From contig NC_044573.1 in NCBI RefSeq assembly GCF_901933205.1, positions 47,459,493-47,523,492 of the forward strand: a stretch of 64,000 bases of DNA, in the 5' to 3' direction. The notes under the pieces are model-generated. The model had not been told where the DNA came from. It was given only the letters and a program-made list of their open reading frames with translations, and ran no database searches. Below, in pieces: positions 1-13,600 of this stretch (its first letter is position 1; each line of letters opens with the position of its first letter). This DNA comes from Camarhynchus parvulus. Lineage: Eukaryota > Chordata > Aves > Passeriformes > Thraupidae. Position numbers and translations under genes: made by a program.

Positions 1-3000
1 AAAGCAAAGCCTTTTCAAAGCTGTTGCAGCTCTGAGTCAGCGATTTGTTTCTGGGAAAGACATACTAAAGTTCTTCACTCCTAACTTCCAGATGAAGGAC
101 ATTTTCTTCCTAACAACAAGCTGGCTGGTCACAGAGCTCAGGACTCATCTCTTCTGAGCTACTTTTGCAGTTGCTTGCTGTCATAGATGCAAAACACCAA
201 AGAAGGCAGTTCTTGTCAGAAGGAAAATCACTTACAGAACAGAGAGTTACAGAATGCATATATAGAAATTCAATTTAGAACTGAAGGTGTTTATTTAAAA
301 TGTCCCAAAGCTACAGCTGACATTACTTCCTTGTGCTGGGCCTAGCAAACACTTTCTGTCTTACATGTGATTGCATGTGTGGTAGAGATCAGAGAGCTTT
401 TTTATCAAAATTGATTCTCAGATGCGTATAAAGTTTTAAGAACCATAAACAGTCTTTTCAAAAAGCAGCTTGTCACATGACATTTGTGGATACCAACCAA
501 GTTTTCTTTCTTTTTGTTCTTTTTCTCCTAAATGAAAAAATTTCCTCCAGCAGCCTCCTGTAAACTACTTCAAAGAAGTCTCAAGTCCTTTTTTTCCCCC
601 AGATGACCTACTATTCTGTGTCTTCTCAGAAAATTACTCAAGGTGTTTGAAATTTGAGGAGTGTGCAAAACAGCAAATTTGAATATTTTTAAACCAATAA
701 TGTATTTCAAGAGTCCTGATTTTCTTTTCAATGGTTTTTCAGTTTATATCTCTCCAGTGAAAACATATCTATAAAATGGCCTGCAGAAACTTCAGTAGTT
801 TTGGAAAACTACAAGGCTGACAAAAACCAGACTCAATCCAACACAGTACTTAAGTTATGCTTAGTGTCAAATATATGAGTTAGTGTAGGAAAGCTGAGAT
901 TCATGCCTCAGAGCTAACGTGTTCCAGTACTCTCTCAAATGACTGCTGAGAGAACAAAACTACAGGTTACCTGCGTGGATTTGGCACATCCAGAAGTGGG
1001 GGTTTCTTCCATACCCCTTATTTGCTGGACTTAAACACATATCAGCCAGTGGTCTCTTAACCTCTTTGTTTAATATGCCAGAATCCGCTGCCCATTCTAG
1101 ATAGCATGAATTCTATTTGTAGAATAGAATATTTTCTATTTTTCAGTGGACTTTTTTTCACAGTACAAGTCACTGAAACCGTGTTTTTGCTTTGTTAGGT
1201 AATAATGTTCTACTTGAAAAGCCAAGCATTCAAAATTATGAAATTTCAGAAATGAGGCTGTCCATCCAACTTTAATTTGGCACCATATAAGTGCCAGTCC
1301 TTAATGGCACAACTATATTCTTTCACCTTTTCCCAGCTCCATTCATTGTAGTGCAGCATGCTTAGAGAATCCAACATCTGTTCACTATTTTTATCCTTGT
1401 TGCTTTACTGGTGGCTACACCATGGAATGAGTGCAGAATTGTTTCTTTCCTTATGATCCTTTCCAGAGCATACTAGAGCGCAACGGTGTCCAAATGAATC
1501 ATGAACTTTAATGATCATATGGCTGCTATGAGATGAAATGCATCATTATCTCCATTTGATGTCCATGAAAGTGGAACAAAATCCTCTCTGGAGGCCACAC
1601 AGGGAGCTGATGGCAGAACTGGAATTTGGGACCCAATCCAGTGCTCATTCTCCTGGATGAAACCATTTTCCTCTGGGAAATGCTGAGCAGCCTTGGCTCT
1701 CATTGACTTTGCAGTTTTGATCATTCATCATGCCTGTTCACTATCACAGCAGTGGTAATCTTAAAAATCTCAACCAGAAGATAAAAGCCCAAATACATAC
1801 AGTGTCTCTATGCCTGAAACAACAAAAGCAAATGTCTCATTTAAACAGGCTTTTCAGTGGAATGATGAAACTGAATGAAATTGCATATTTTCATTTTTCT
1901 AATGCTTTTTTCTTCTCACTTTGAAACGCACATTTCTTCCTTGTGACTTCTTCAGTGTACCCACTGGGGAAGACACCACTCGTGCTGGGGATGGCACGGA
2001 GCTACAGTTGGGACAACTGTCAGGCCAGAGCTGGGGTGACCACTCATAAGCTGGAACACTGCTGCCCCGCTGAATGTGGGATGGACCCTTCCATCTGATT
2101 CCTGTGGTGGGATTTGGACACATAGCATAAATCTGGTTCCTTAATTCTCTGGAAGTTATTAGGACTTAATTAAGGCTGGAAGCCTCCTACATATGACTGA
2201 AATGAATGAACTTTCAATGCCTGGTATTTGAAGCATGGATTGGCAGATGAACGTGCAGTCCTTGTAAACACATAGACTATCCTCTATCCTTGGCAAATGA
2301 CGAGCAATTTCTATTTCCTACAAAAGAAAAAAAATGTTCAACAAGAGAATATTTCTAGTTCTGGGAAGGCAAAAATACCTACAGATATATACGAGGCTTT
2401 GTGCTTTCAGTCTCTTTTAGAGGAAGGCTGCTCAGATATTTGCAGGGATAATAGCAGGAGAAAATGCTTGGATAGATAAATCAAAATAATTTTCTTTCAA
2501 CTGTCATCTTCTTAAACTAGACAATACAATGCTAATATATTTCAGACACAAAAAAAGTACATAAATTGGTTTGAAAAATCTGGAAACTAAAAGCTATGCA
2601 CTTTCATACCAGTGCCTGAGGTCATGCAATTTCTTTAGATTTTCTGACAAAATATGCCACTTGGTTAATAGAATTTAGCTCAGTTAAACTTGTTAAAGAA
2701 TAAAGGTAGTATATCCTATGATAATTGCTGTATGATGAATGCATGCTGGTTGTCCATTCTTTTGCTAAAATACCCTCCTCAGTATGTTGTGAAGGGTGTA
2801 TATTTCAAAGGCATTTCAAAAAATAGACCCATTTCCTGGGTTTGTCTAGAATGTGCATTTATTGCTGATTATCTAAACCTTTATATTTTTGGAAGCAGTT
2901 AATTGGGCTTGATGTGGTATATGCCCCATAGAATTTTCAGATGAGTTTTAAAACTAAATCCTGTGTGCTTTGATCTGTGGGCATCTGGGGTAATGTAGAG

Positions 3001-6000
3001 AAACTGGCCTTTGGTGTAGGTTGGCAAGCACCAGAATAAGTCCTTGTGAAACACATGCAGTGATGTCTGGTGGATCTCCTCCCACTGACTAGCATGTGCA
3101 TTTGCTGTCTCTATGTTCATTTCAAATAGTTCATGATGATCAAAACATGCCACCAAATTATCCAGAGAATTCAGTGTTTCTTCTCATTAGAGACTGCTCA
3201 AAGTTTGGATGACAGCTTACCTACTCTGCCTGCCCTAAGTTATCATTGTATTAAACCAGGGTTTTCCATTTTGCATCCTCACTCCATGAGAACTCTGAAC
3301 AGCTGTGAGAACAATTATCTGGGAGCTTCTGGTAACTGGTACAGTACTTTAAAGAGCCCCAAAATTAAATACTAAATAGCTGGGTTTTAAATTCATGCAG
3401 CCCATATATAAAGACTGAAAGCAGAGATGCTAGCATATATATGGCATATGATTAAACCTCTTTAATGACAACCACAGAGTTCAGAGAGTGGAGAAGCATC
3501 TCACAGCAGTGGAAATATTTGCAGTCACAAGGGGAAAGTACTGTAATTGTAAACCCCAAGAACTTGCAGCTCACTTGCACATAAAGACACCAAGGTATGC
3601 AATTCTCCTGCGCTGTGAACTTCACAACCTAAACAAGGCTAATGGGCAAGTTGAACAGAATTATAAAATTATTCTAACCTGAAGAACATTGTCTATTAAT
3701 CTCTTCTGTTTTGGTTTGTATTTCACAAATGAATAAAACCTCACTTCCTTGAGTGAATTGGCCTCATGGAATAGTAGTAACAAGGGAAAAGACAAAATGT
3801 TCCCAAATAATTTAGGGAGCATATTGTTTCAAGAAAAATTGTGTGATAGGCATGGAAGCATTTGAGAACATTTCCACTCAGCATGACATGCTCCTAGTTG
3901 TTCCAGGACAGCTCTCCCTATTTGCAGTGAAACAAATCCATTCTACAGATGATGAACAGGACAAGGCTGTCCTTTCTTTTTTGTTCCCCTTTCTGCTAGG
4001 AAGGACAAGCATGACTAGGAATGACTTCTCTTGTTGAGCTGCAAACATTGCTTAATGCATTCTTAGTTGCTTGACAATGAGTTTCTTGAATTGTAGGGTT
4101 GCTGTGAAATGTAATGAGCAGACTGTGCAGATAAGAAACTTCACACCAGTGGATCTGGTTTCATTATGCAATCATTCATTTCTACTCTGCAAGCTCTTGC
4201 TTGTACACCATGTTCCTCAGTTTTGACACCCTTAAATTAAAAACAGGCCTGCAAGGACCTACTTATATTTAATAATGATCCCAATAAGATGATTCTGATA
4301 AGGCACAAGAAGTATACAGAAGTGTAAATTTTTTCTCACATTCCAGTTCTTCTCTGTAAAGCAATCACATTCCCTCATGTAACTTGTTAGAAAGCATAGT
4401 TATTTGAATGAATCAATTGCTTCCTTAAATCCAAAGAGTGCTAATCCTTATTATTATTTTAAAACTGTGTATGCTACAATTTTCACCAAACATAAGGATA
4501 CCATGTCCAATTGCAGAGGCATAAATTATTACTTTTATGGCTGAAGGCCCCTGTTCTCAAGGGTTTTTTTTCACCCTTTTTGAAGTTCACTGTAAGGCTA
4601 TGGGTTATGGTATTTTTTCATTCACAATGTCACATTTCTTTCCAGTAATCTGACATCTTCTCACTATGATCTGACTCACAGAAGACTGAAGCACCAATGA
4701 CATACCTAATTATCATTTACATTATCATAGCACATTGTCACTTCATTACTTGTGTTCTATGTGCACATGTCTGGCTGTTGAACTGTAGTCAAGAGACAGA
4801 TGAGAAAAGCCATAATATTACTAATTAGTTTTAATGTTAGAACTGTCAGGCAGTGATAATTTTTCAAAATTCTGAAAGAGGTGAAGCCAACTTGTGCCTA
4901 AGAATTATGGAATATAGAAAATCAGATAGTATATTATAAACCCCCCCTCATTCCTGGGATTTTTTCCCCCAAGAGCAAAATGATGTTCACATGAAAAGCA
5001 ATTGTAACTGTAATCACACTCCAGTTGTCTCCCATCTTTCCCATCCTTTCTTCTGAAAGTATTATGACAGTTTTATCTTTTTTAGACAATTTTGAGATAT
5101 TTTAAGTACAAAGTTCAGATACTTTTTCTGATTTACTGACAATTTAGACAAAGAGATATCTCCGCCCACACTAAAAAAGACACAAGATCTCCAGAGAGGA
5201 GGAATATTCTGCTTTTATGATAAACTATAGCAAAACCAAATCATTAGCAAAATCAACACACTTATAATTTCCTATTGTACACGTCAGACAAAAAGTGTTC
5301 CTTGTCCTGTGTTTTCTTCCTACTGCTATTCTGACTCTATTTTCACAGCAGTTTTTCTGAGAAAGGGAAGACACCAACACTTCTGTTTGATTAATGGAGA
5401 TCTTTCCTATTATTGTGCCTCCCTGACATTCTTGTCATCGACTAAAATGGGACAAGGATCTTCTGTTGATGCAAGGTCAGCCATTGCTGGGCTGAACAGC
5501 TCTCAGGTGGAAGTGCCCCCGAGCAGAGCATTTGAACAAATCATTTGACTTCTTAAGGGATATGGCTGTTTCACAGCTGTCAGGGCAAATACTTTACAAT
5601 TATTCTGAGAATGATTGATCAAGTACGTTTGCTGTTTTTACAGGCTGACTTAGCTTTTATAGTGCACTGGATCTGAATCCTGAGGATGTGTCCAGACTGA
5701 ACACTGCTTCTTTGGGGGGTAGGTGTAGTGTGAGCTGTGCAGGGCAGCAGTGTCAGCTGGTGCTGCAGAACTGTGTCACCTTACTGGGTAATGCTGTGCA
5801 GCCAGGCCCCCTTGGCAGGTGCAACTGTACAGAGGGAAGGCAGCTTTTGTCAGCTTCACTTATGTTATCTGTGTGGCTGACACAACCAGACCCCCAGGGA
5901 AGCTATTCATATATGCTGTTTCCACTCAGGCATTTTGCAGAAAAAGCCTTGTTCACAATTCAAAAATTTTGGTATCACTTCTGCCATCAAAATTTGGGTG

Positions 6001-6521
6001 TGTGAAACAATAAAGATTGTCACGTCCAATCACGTGTTCACAAAGTATTTTTGGTATGCATCAAGCCATCTGTTCTGATAAGCTTTTTCTCACCTATTCA
6101 TCAGTTCCAAGCAAAGTACTGTGATCATTCTTATTTATAATATTATCCCAGTTCTCTCTAGCCTGCTGACATCTACAATGTAAATTAGTTACAGCAGTAG
6201 AATCTCTGCAGTGCAAGCAGGAGATCATTGCCACACCAGTTTCAAAGGATAAGGGGTGTGTAAGAGCAGCTCAGCTGCCTCTGCCCTGCACACCTGGAGG
6301 GGAACTCTGAGGAGCCAAAGCAGTGGGAATGAGGCAGGAGCTGGAATCAGTGCAGCAGAGAGCTCTGAACCTCAGGAAGACATTTCTCCAGTGGGGCTGT
6401 GCCACGTAAGATGAGAGTCGGAGACCTATATCAGGTCATTCATTGCCTTCGGTTTTGACTCTGGGATTACTTCAACTTTTTGAAAAAAATTGCGTATCAC
6501 TTACAGTGAGAATAAGTATTT
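1..6521. other. Intergenic DNA downstream of GRM1, no gene recognised
   Basis: AT-rich sequence with only short open frames of about 60 to 105 codons. None shows a recognisable domain, good start context or splice-site pairing. The stretch around 5690-5990 is somewhat richer in GC and open for about 100 codons on the plus strand, but the peptide is unfamiliar. No RNA gene or LTR was seen before 6522. Confidence 0.6.
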
Positions 6522-6526
6522 GGGCT
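6522..6526. repeat. Target-site duplication, left copy (GGGCT)
   Basis: The five bases GGGCT directly precede the TGTCTTGG end of the solo LTR. They recur at 7213-7217 directly after its ACA end, as expected for retroviral integration. Confidence 0.8.
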
Positions 6527-7212
6527 TGTCTTGGTTTAGAGCAAAATTTTGGGAGAGAGAGAGAGAGAGTCCCCAGAGGGGCTCTAGTAGGAGGATAAAT
6601 TCAGTCGGCCCCTCCCCCCCACAACCAGTCCGGGAGAAAATACCTCCTTGAAGAAAAGTGGAAAAAAGCTGTTTATTAAACAATAGAACCTAACAATATT
6701 AAAACAATAAAACCCCTTGCCGCTCTAAAAGAGATGACCAATTGAGAAAACCCCCCCCCGGTTGCAGCCCAGCTCACTCAGTCTCTTATCAGTCCTTCTG
6801 GTGCTGGAATTCTCACAGGCCAGGCCCGGCCTGGCCCGGTGGCCACAGGTGTGAGCTGCCGGTGCTTCCCTGGGTGTTCAGTCCAGAGCAGGTTCCAAGA
6901 GGTCCAAAGAAAAGGAAAAGAAAAAACCACAGTCCAGGGACTCTTCTTTGCCTCAGCCAGCTAAAACTAACCAAGAGCAAAAGGAGAGCTCTCTGTCCTG
7001 CCGTCTGTCTGTCCGCAGACAACACAGTCCTGGAGGAGGAATGCGGGGGAGTACGTGCAATGTCTGAGCGAAGAAAAAAAAGAACTGTGCGATTCTTCTC
7101 TCCCCCCTTTCACTCTCTGCAACAAGTCTTAAAGGTGCAAAACTTATTATTATTCAGCATAAACCAATGAGACGATTTGGGGATAAAAGCATCATATAGT
7201 CAACCCAGGACA
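6527..7212 (-). mobile_element. Solo LTR of an endogenous retrovirus, 686 bp
   Basis: On the minus strand the element begins TGTCCTGGG and ends CCAAGACA. The ends form an 8-bp imperfect terminal inverted repeat (TGTCCTGG against TGTCTTGG) with the canonical TG...CA. GGGCT flanks it on both sides as a 5-bp target duplication. Minus orientation is inferred from the AATAAA at 6672-6677 (minus), which leaves a U5-like tail of about 145 bp. A GA microsatellite (about 6553-6569) and C-rich runs lie inside. Internal open frames of 70 to 142 codons have no known domain and are treated as chance. No second LTR or internal region is attached, so it is a solo LTR left by recombination. A 5-bp duplication fits ERV classes I or III better than class II. 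The family name is not assigned. Confidence 0.85.
6672..6677 (-). terminator. Polyadenylation signal AATAAA in the solo LTR
   Basis: TTTATT on the plus strand is AATAAA on the minus strand. It sits about 145 bp before the U5 end of the LTR, a plausible R-region position, and supports minus orientation of the element. Confidence 0.55.
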
Positions 7213-7217
7213 GGGCT
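7213..7217. repeat. Target-site duplication, right copy (GGGCT)
   Basis: Matches 6522-6526 exactly and directly abuts the LTR end. Confidence 0.8.
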
Positions 7218-10082
7218 TTTTTAATTTTAAAATATCTCCTGGACTCAGAAAACACAAGAATATTTTATTAAGAGGTTAAGGAGACAACGTGCCACAGGCG
7301 CTTCAAAAGGGGAGCTGAGACATGACAAGAAACAAGTATCAGATAAATGAAGCTGAGATTGTCTGAAAGAGAGGAGTGGCTGAAAGGATTTAATGGAGAT
7401 GTAGACTATAATCTAAATCCTATGTAGGCAGTCTTTGCACTGATCACTGAGCTAAATAAGCTTTGAATCATGACCAAAAACAAATTGTGTACCAAGTAAC
7501 CCTCATCAAAAGTTTTACACAGGCATTTTGATCCACTTAATGATTAAGGTCATCCAGCAACATCCCTTCCATTTTTAGAGTTTATTTTGCAATATGCTGT
7601 GCATACCTTACTGAGAACTCACAAAATGCATTTTAGTCTAAAAATGATCAGGAAATTGCAATGGATATCTTGAAGAGCTGGAACTCAGGAATAATCAACA
7701 AATACAGCACTTACAGCTGAGATGTTATCCGTCTGACCCTTTCACATAGGAATGGATGCGTTTTCAAAAAACTACAGAGATGTAACAAAGTTTGCAGTGC
7801 AGGCCTGACAAAAATTTGGGACCAAGACACAGGCATGTGTTGTAGCCATGGGATGATCACAATGTTCAAGATTAGGCAGCCCTCATGTATCTTCAGGTGA
7901 GTACCATGTATAAATGCATTCTGGTGCTTTAGAATGTTGCTGGTTTTATTTTTAAGGAGTTGAATGCTAAATCTAAGAAACTGGATTTTTTTTATCACTG
8001 GAAAGAATCTTAAAATTATTAAATAATACAGCTCTGAGCAAAAAGAAGTCAGTTCAATATGGAAATATTTGCATGCCATTTCATTCCTCTCCCCTAACCT
8101 GAGGGAATCACAGTTTAATAAAGTGAAGACTTAATTCAGTTTAATGAAAGTGAATATGATAAAACCTTAATGTAATTATGAAAATAAGGTCAAAATAAAG
8201 TAGTTTTAATCTGGAATGAGCCTCCTAAGAGCGAAATGAAAACTAGACTCAGTTTTAAACATATTGAAAAAAAATTGATCATGCATGTGAATATTAGGAA
8301 AGACTGTTTGGTTTCACTTCAGTGTTATTAAATTTATTACTATATTAAGTCCAACAGCCCTTGGAGGATGGACATTCCATGGGATCCCTGAGCACAGTGG
8401 AGTCTCTCCACCCAAGAGACAGAAAGAGAAACAGGATTATGAAGGATTCTTGTTCTCATTTGATAGAAGATAAACTGAACACCAGGTGATGTTACCTGCA
8501 TAAAGTCAGTTATCAACCAAGCAATCAGTACTAAACGGATTTTCAATTCATTTCAGGTTAGATAAATTGAAAAATCTTTTCTGGAAAAATACTAATATAA
8601 AAAAGATTTTTAAATCCCATTTCAAGGGTTCTGAGTACTTAGAAAATTAATTAGAAGGAAATCTAGGTAAAAGACTTTTACATCAGAAAGTCAAATGATT
8701 TAACCATCAGAATGTTTATAAAAGTACTAGCACTTAGAAGATTAGGAGTCTCCTGAAAAAGATCACATAAAATGCTTTGGGGTTGGGTTTGTTTGGCTTT
8801 TTTTCCCCCTAAGTATTTCTGCTTGCTTTTCTGTCTTGGAACAAAAAGCAAAATAGTTAAACCTGTGTATGTGTGTAACACAGATATGAACTCCAATCAA
8901 ATATATTTGAAGAAAAGATGTGCTTATCTGTAAAGAGGATATAAACTTCAGAGCTAGGAGCTAAATGTAGTACTAGTGCCATACTGACCCTGGGCTCCAA
9001 GACTGTCTTACATCCCTGGTTTTCCTGCAAATTTTAAGGCTTATACATGCATTACCTGAAACTTTGTAATATTAATTTTTAGATAGGAATGAGCGAGAAG
9101 ATATTTTAGTTTTTGTTGGAAACTAACGAGTTAAAACTCTAAGAAATCAATATTTCTGTTTTGAATAAACTTTCATGAGAAAGTAGTAGCACCTACAGTG
9201 TTTTTTCTGTTCATAATCAGTATAATATTACAATAATACTAATTGTCAGGCAATATAAGTATATGCAACATAATAAAATGGAGAATGTCTTGATTCAGAA
9301 TAGCACCTTAAATGATGGTTTCTTGTATTATTTTGTATTGCAAGGTGAGTCACAGCCAAGGACTCATCAGGACACTGATATTTTGTATAAAAAAAATCAA
9401 ATGTTCACTTGCTGAGTGACTAGAGTTAAGAAATAGAGAGATTTCTCTACCTATTGTTATTGGTCTTCCTGAACTTGTCCTGCACTGAGTCACATAGCCT
9501 GGTGCATCATATAGCTCAGAAGGAAGGAGGTAGCCAGAATTATGCAGTGGATGCTGTTTTGCACCCACACACCTCGTGGAGTTCATTCAACATGAAAACC
9601 TCTCTGACAATGCTTTCTATGAGCAGCACCTAACACCCACTGAAGGGGAACCCTTGAATACACTGCAGTGACTGTTTGTATTTGGTCTTCACCTTTAGGA
9701 AAAGCAATAGAGCACTATAGAAAGCAGTGCTAGCAGTTACTCTGTGGAAAGTAAAAATACCACTGGCAGTGCTCCTTCTAGCTGAAAATTCACAGGTCCT
9801 TGTGCAGAAGGATATGAAAATCTCCAGTCTCCCCCCTCGCCTCACCTGCTGGGATGCTCACAGGAACAGGGCAGGGTGTTGATGGCTGTGCTTCCCATAA
9901 GGACAAAACACATTCCAGTCCTCCAGCCAGTTCTTGATCATGCTGCCGTGTACTCGCCTCTAAGTGCAATCCCAGGCATGGGCTAAAGTCTCACCATCAC
10001 ACCCAGCACAGAAGCTGGCTGTGATTTCTTGTGTGGACTGAAAACTACATCGTGCTGATAGGAATCCTGTGGAGTTACAGGG
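7218..10082. other. Intergenic DNA, no gene recognised
   Basis: AT-rich sequence between two solo LTRs. The longest open frame is 122 codons on the minus strand (7711-8079). It has no recognisable domain and its composition matches the flanking DNA, so I do not call it a gene. Confidence 0.6.
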
Positions 10083-10088
10083 CAGGGG
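10083..10088. repeat. Target-site duplication, left copy (CAGGGG)
   Basis: CAGGGG precedes the TGTGGATT end of the LTR and recurs at 10659-10664. Confidence 0.75.
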
Positions 10089-10658
10089 TGTGGATTCTTT
10101 GCTTCTTTCTTGCCAAGGTCAAGATTAAATGAGTGAGATGGTATTTCTTTTTTGGAGTCAGGTGTTTATTAGTTCTTATCTATATTACAGTCTCACATAC
10201 CGTGACTTCTACAGCACTTCACTCTAACAACCTAAAAATGGAACTATATCTCTCTCTCTCTACAAGGCCTTTTAAGGATAAACTGTCCAATTAAGAAATG
10301 ACACCTAAATTATTTTTACTTTTAATCCAATAACCCATGGCCTGCAATGCAGATGTTTTTATCCAATTACATGATACCACCCAAACCCATGAAGAAGAAG
10401 GTGAAGAGAAAGGACCAGCCACCACCCTAAAACCTCCATCTTGCTATATATATTACTATAGTCTAAAACCTTAAACTCTTAAGTTTTCCACAATGTGATA
10501 TTACACACTTCTATTCAAACTACACACCCACAATCCCAGTTCTGTCGTTCCATTTTGGAAGACTTCTCCATGGCCTCAGGTCAAAAGCAGTGTTCTCTTG
10601 GGAGTAAGTGCCTGTCAGCACAGAAAGTCTAAAATTCTCAGTAACCAGAGTCCCAACA
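10089..10658 (-). mobile_element. Solo LTR of an endogenous retrovirus, 570 bp
   Basis: Read on the minus strand, the element starts TGTTGGGAC at 10658 and ends GAATCCACA at 10089. CAGGGG flanks both sides as a 6-bp target duplication. A minus-strand AATAAA (10165-10170) is followed by a U5-like tail of about 75 bp. A TATA-like GATATAG with an adjacent GA run lies about 70 bp before AATAAA (near 10240), a reasonable U3/R arrangement. A second TATATATA stretch near 10445-10453 is too far upstream to be the main core promoter. The 6-bp duplication fits class II (ERVK-like) integration. No internal retroviral sequence is attached. Confidence 0.8.
10165..10170 (-). terminator. Polyadenylation signal AATAAA in the solo LTR
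   Basis: TTTATT on plus is AATAAA on minus. It lies about 76 bp before the U5 terminus and fits the R region of the LTR. Confidence 0.6.
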
Positions 10659-10664
10659 CAGGGG
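10659..10664. repeat. Target-site duplication, right copy (CAGGGG)
   Basis: Exact match to 10083-10088, directly after the CCCAACA end of the LTR. Confidence 0.75.
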
Positions 10665-13600
10665 TAAAACAGACAGTGAAGAATTTTTTTCGGCACTAAC
10701 CCCAAGGAGGGCCAATGATGAGCATTTCATCCAAGCCCAAGGGAAATCAGGAGCTCCTGAGAGCTGGTTTTCCTCAACAGCAGGTTGATGCAGGCTGGCC
10801 TGTGCATAGCCCACCCACAGCAGCTGGGTGCTGCTGCTCTCTTGGCACTGCCATTTTCAGTCCCTGCCACATGTGATGGATAATCTGTCATGCCAAGCTT
10901 TGTTTCCTGCTCCTGCCTCCCTCTTTAATATCCAATGTCTCTTGAGTCCCGGAGTTTCGTATCAAACTGGCCACAATTTCCAGGACTTCAGCCTCTTGGC
11001 AGATTTTGAAATACTGTAGTGTCAACAAAAATAAATCAGCATACTAGGCTCCATAAATAAAAATATTTTCACACTTTCAGTGTAGAAGCCTGTATCTGGT
11101 GAACAAGACTGGTCCTGTGTAGTGCAGGTCACAGCACTCATTGAGTACCAAGATCAGTAACCCAATTCCTCCTGACTGAGAAAGTAATCAGCTTTGCTCT
11201 TGCCAACAGTAGTTTCAGAAGCATGGAAGTGCACTGAAATATATACCTCCCCTGGGGAGAGAAGAGAGTTTTAAACCAGAGAGGACTGGAAATCTGGAGC
11301 TTGAGTAAGAATAATCTATGGCACTTCCAGATTCTGTCTACATTTTTCTCCAGATGTTTGCCACCTTCCAGGTCATTCTGGCATCTTTGAGCTTGAAAAT
11401 ATTGTGAAATTTAAAGACTATTGTTTTAAATTAAAATGATGCAAATGAGACAAGGCATGGATAGTGCCTGATACTAGGGCCTGTGCCTGAAAAGAGCAGG
11501 CACTGGGAAAATCACCATCTGCACAGCCTGAAGGATAATCACACTGAAATGCTAATCTATGGATTGGTGTTTCTATCTGCTGTGGCTTCCAGCAAGCTTT
11601 CATTGAATTTTTTACTGCAGCTGATACCTATTGTCCTGTATGCTCTAAAAAAATGCCAGTGATTGAGCAGAATAAATTTTTGTTTTGTGCATGGCACTAA
11701 AATACACAGAAAATGAAAGAGAATCATGCTCCCAACACTGTTCAAGCGCAGTTCTGTGTTTCTCTAACATATAAATTTTGGATTTCTTAAGTTTGTCAAT
11801 TTCAAACCAAACAATTTCAAGGACTAAGGAACTTCATATCTGTTCATATTTTTTCTTGTAAAAGCAAAATTAAGGAAGATGCTGTCTTGTTTTTTGGTAT
11901 TTGCCTGTGAGGAGCTCCCCACGCAGGGTGACCTCAGTGTTGGTCAAATACCATCATGGGACAGGAGCTATCCCCAAATGTAATCCAAGTATGATGAGCC
12001 TGTGTTGCAGAATAAGGAATTTGAACTGCAGATGTTTGAGCTGTGCTGTTCCAGTATGATTCAGGGCTAGGTGTTAGATCTGATTTATTCTCTTTAGCAT
12101 CCCTGTAGCCTCTGGGACTTCTGTGCGCGGCAGCACACATTGAGCTGGAGCTGCAGAAGCCTCACCCCATCCTGCTGCTGCCTGGTACTTGGACCAGACA
12201 ATTGTCCTTGTCACATTTGGGGCATTCTGCAAACAGCCTGACTGCAGCCTCTGTGCTCAGAACACCTCTGACCTGCTCCACGTGAAGTGAATTTGAAAGG
12301 TCACACACAACCAGGTACCCTGGAAGCAAATTCCCTGGTATTGGTAAATTTTGTGCACTTGGGAAGAAACAAGATCAACTCCACAGCAACATCTCAACCT
12401 CCCATCAGAGAGGCTCATCTGCAAGGAGAGCTCTGTCATGCTGAGCTGCCTTCTTACCTGCAAAAGCCTTTGTCCTTACTGGAATGTTGGTGTGATTCTG
12501 AAAAGCCAGCTTCCAAACTCCAGAAGAAATTGTCCTTTGGGGTAACACAGAAGAAACATCATTAAGAACATTAGCATGGACAAACTCAGACCATGGATTC
12601 CTCCAAGTAGTCTTATCAAAGCAGATTGTGTGCGAAAACTAATGGCCTTCTTTCTATTAAAAAAAATAAAATTATTTACCACCCTATGCTTTTAAAATCA
12701 TGTCTTAAATTATTCCCAGGCCTATGTTTGGAATTGCCTTTCAAAGAATACCATTAATGATGCCATTAATAAAAATGGCAGTTCAAATGTCACTATAATT
12801 GTATGATTTGATCTGTGGCCTTTGCTTATTAGTACTGCAGTCTGTTGAGCTGACATCAGGACAAAAGCTTTTGACAGCCTCTTTTTTCAGCTTAGATTTA
12901 AATGATATTGTTCTTTATAAACAGCCCAGTGAGATCTCTTCCTTTGTCCATCCTCCTGTGAAGAACTGTCTATCTAACAGAAGCTAATTTCTTTTTTTTA
13001 ATATAAACCAAAATAGTGGAGTGACTGAATTAAAAAGCGAATGATTTAATTGTGGTCCAAATTACAGCCCATAATTAAAGCACTCTTGCCTTCACTTAAT
13101 CTAGCTTTAAAATATATAGTGGTAATTTTTTTCTTTTGATGAAAGGATTTTTGAATTAGTTCATCCAAATGGCATAAATAATTTTAAAGTTCGCTTTTTA
13201 CTCTAAAAAGAGAATGAAAGTTTATTTCTTTCTACTATTATGCAACCTTTAGGCTCAGTATCTCACCATCAGGTTCACATAGCAATTTGGAAATACAATG
13301 AACAGTAGCTGGGTGTTTCAGCAGTTCGAAGCTAATCTCCAAAAGCAGCAACATCTTGTCTCATTTTTGCAACACCCTCCTCTTCAGTCTAGGCTAGCCA
13401 TTTGTCCTGTTCTCAACAGGTGTTTTAGATAATACCCTGTCAATCATGTTATTATAAATCCCAATCACCAAATGTTTACACAAAGATTATGAACATCCTA
13501 CAGTTTCTCATGTCTCATAGTTTTTATTGGAATGTTTCCTTCTGCAAAACCCATACAGGCACCCTGGCCTCAGCACCAGCAGTGCAATCATAAATGTATA

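Noticed and set aside
6742..7170. 142-codon plus-strand open frame
   Set aside because: Lies entirely within the solo LTR and encodes no retroviral or host domain.
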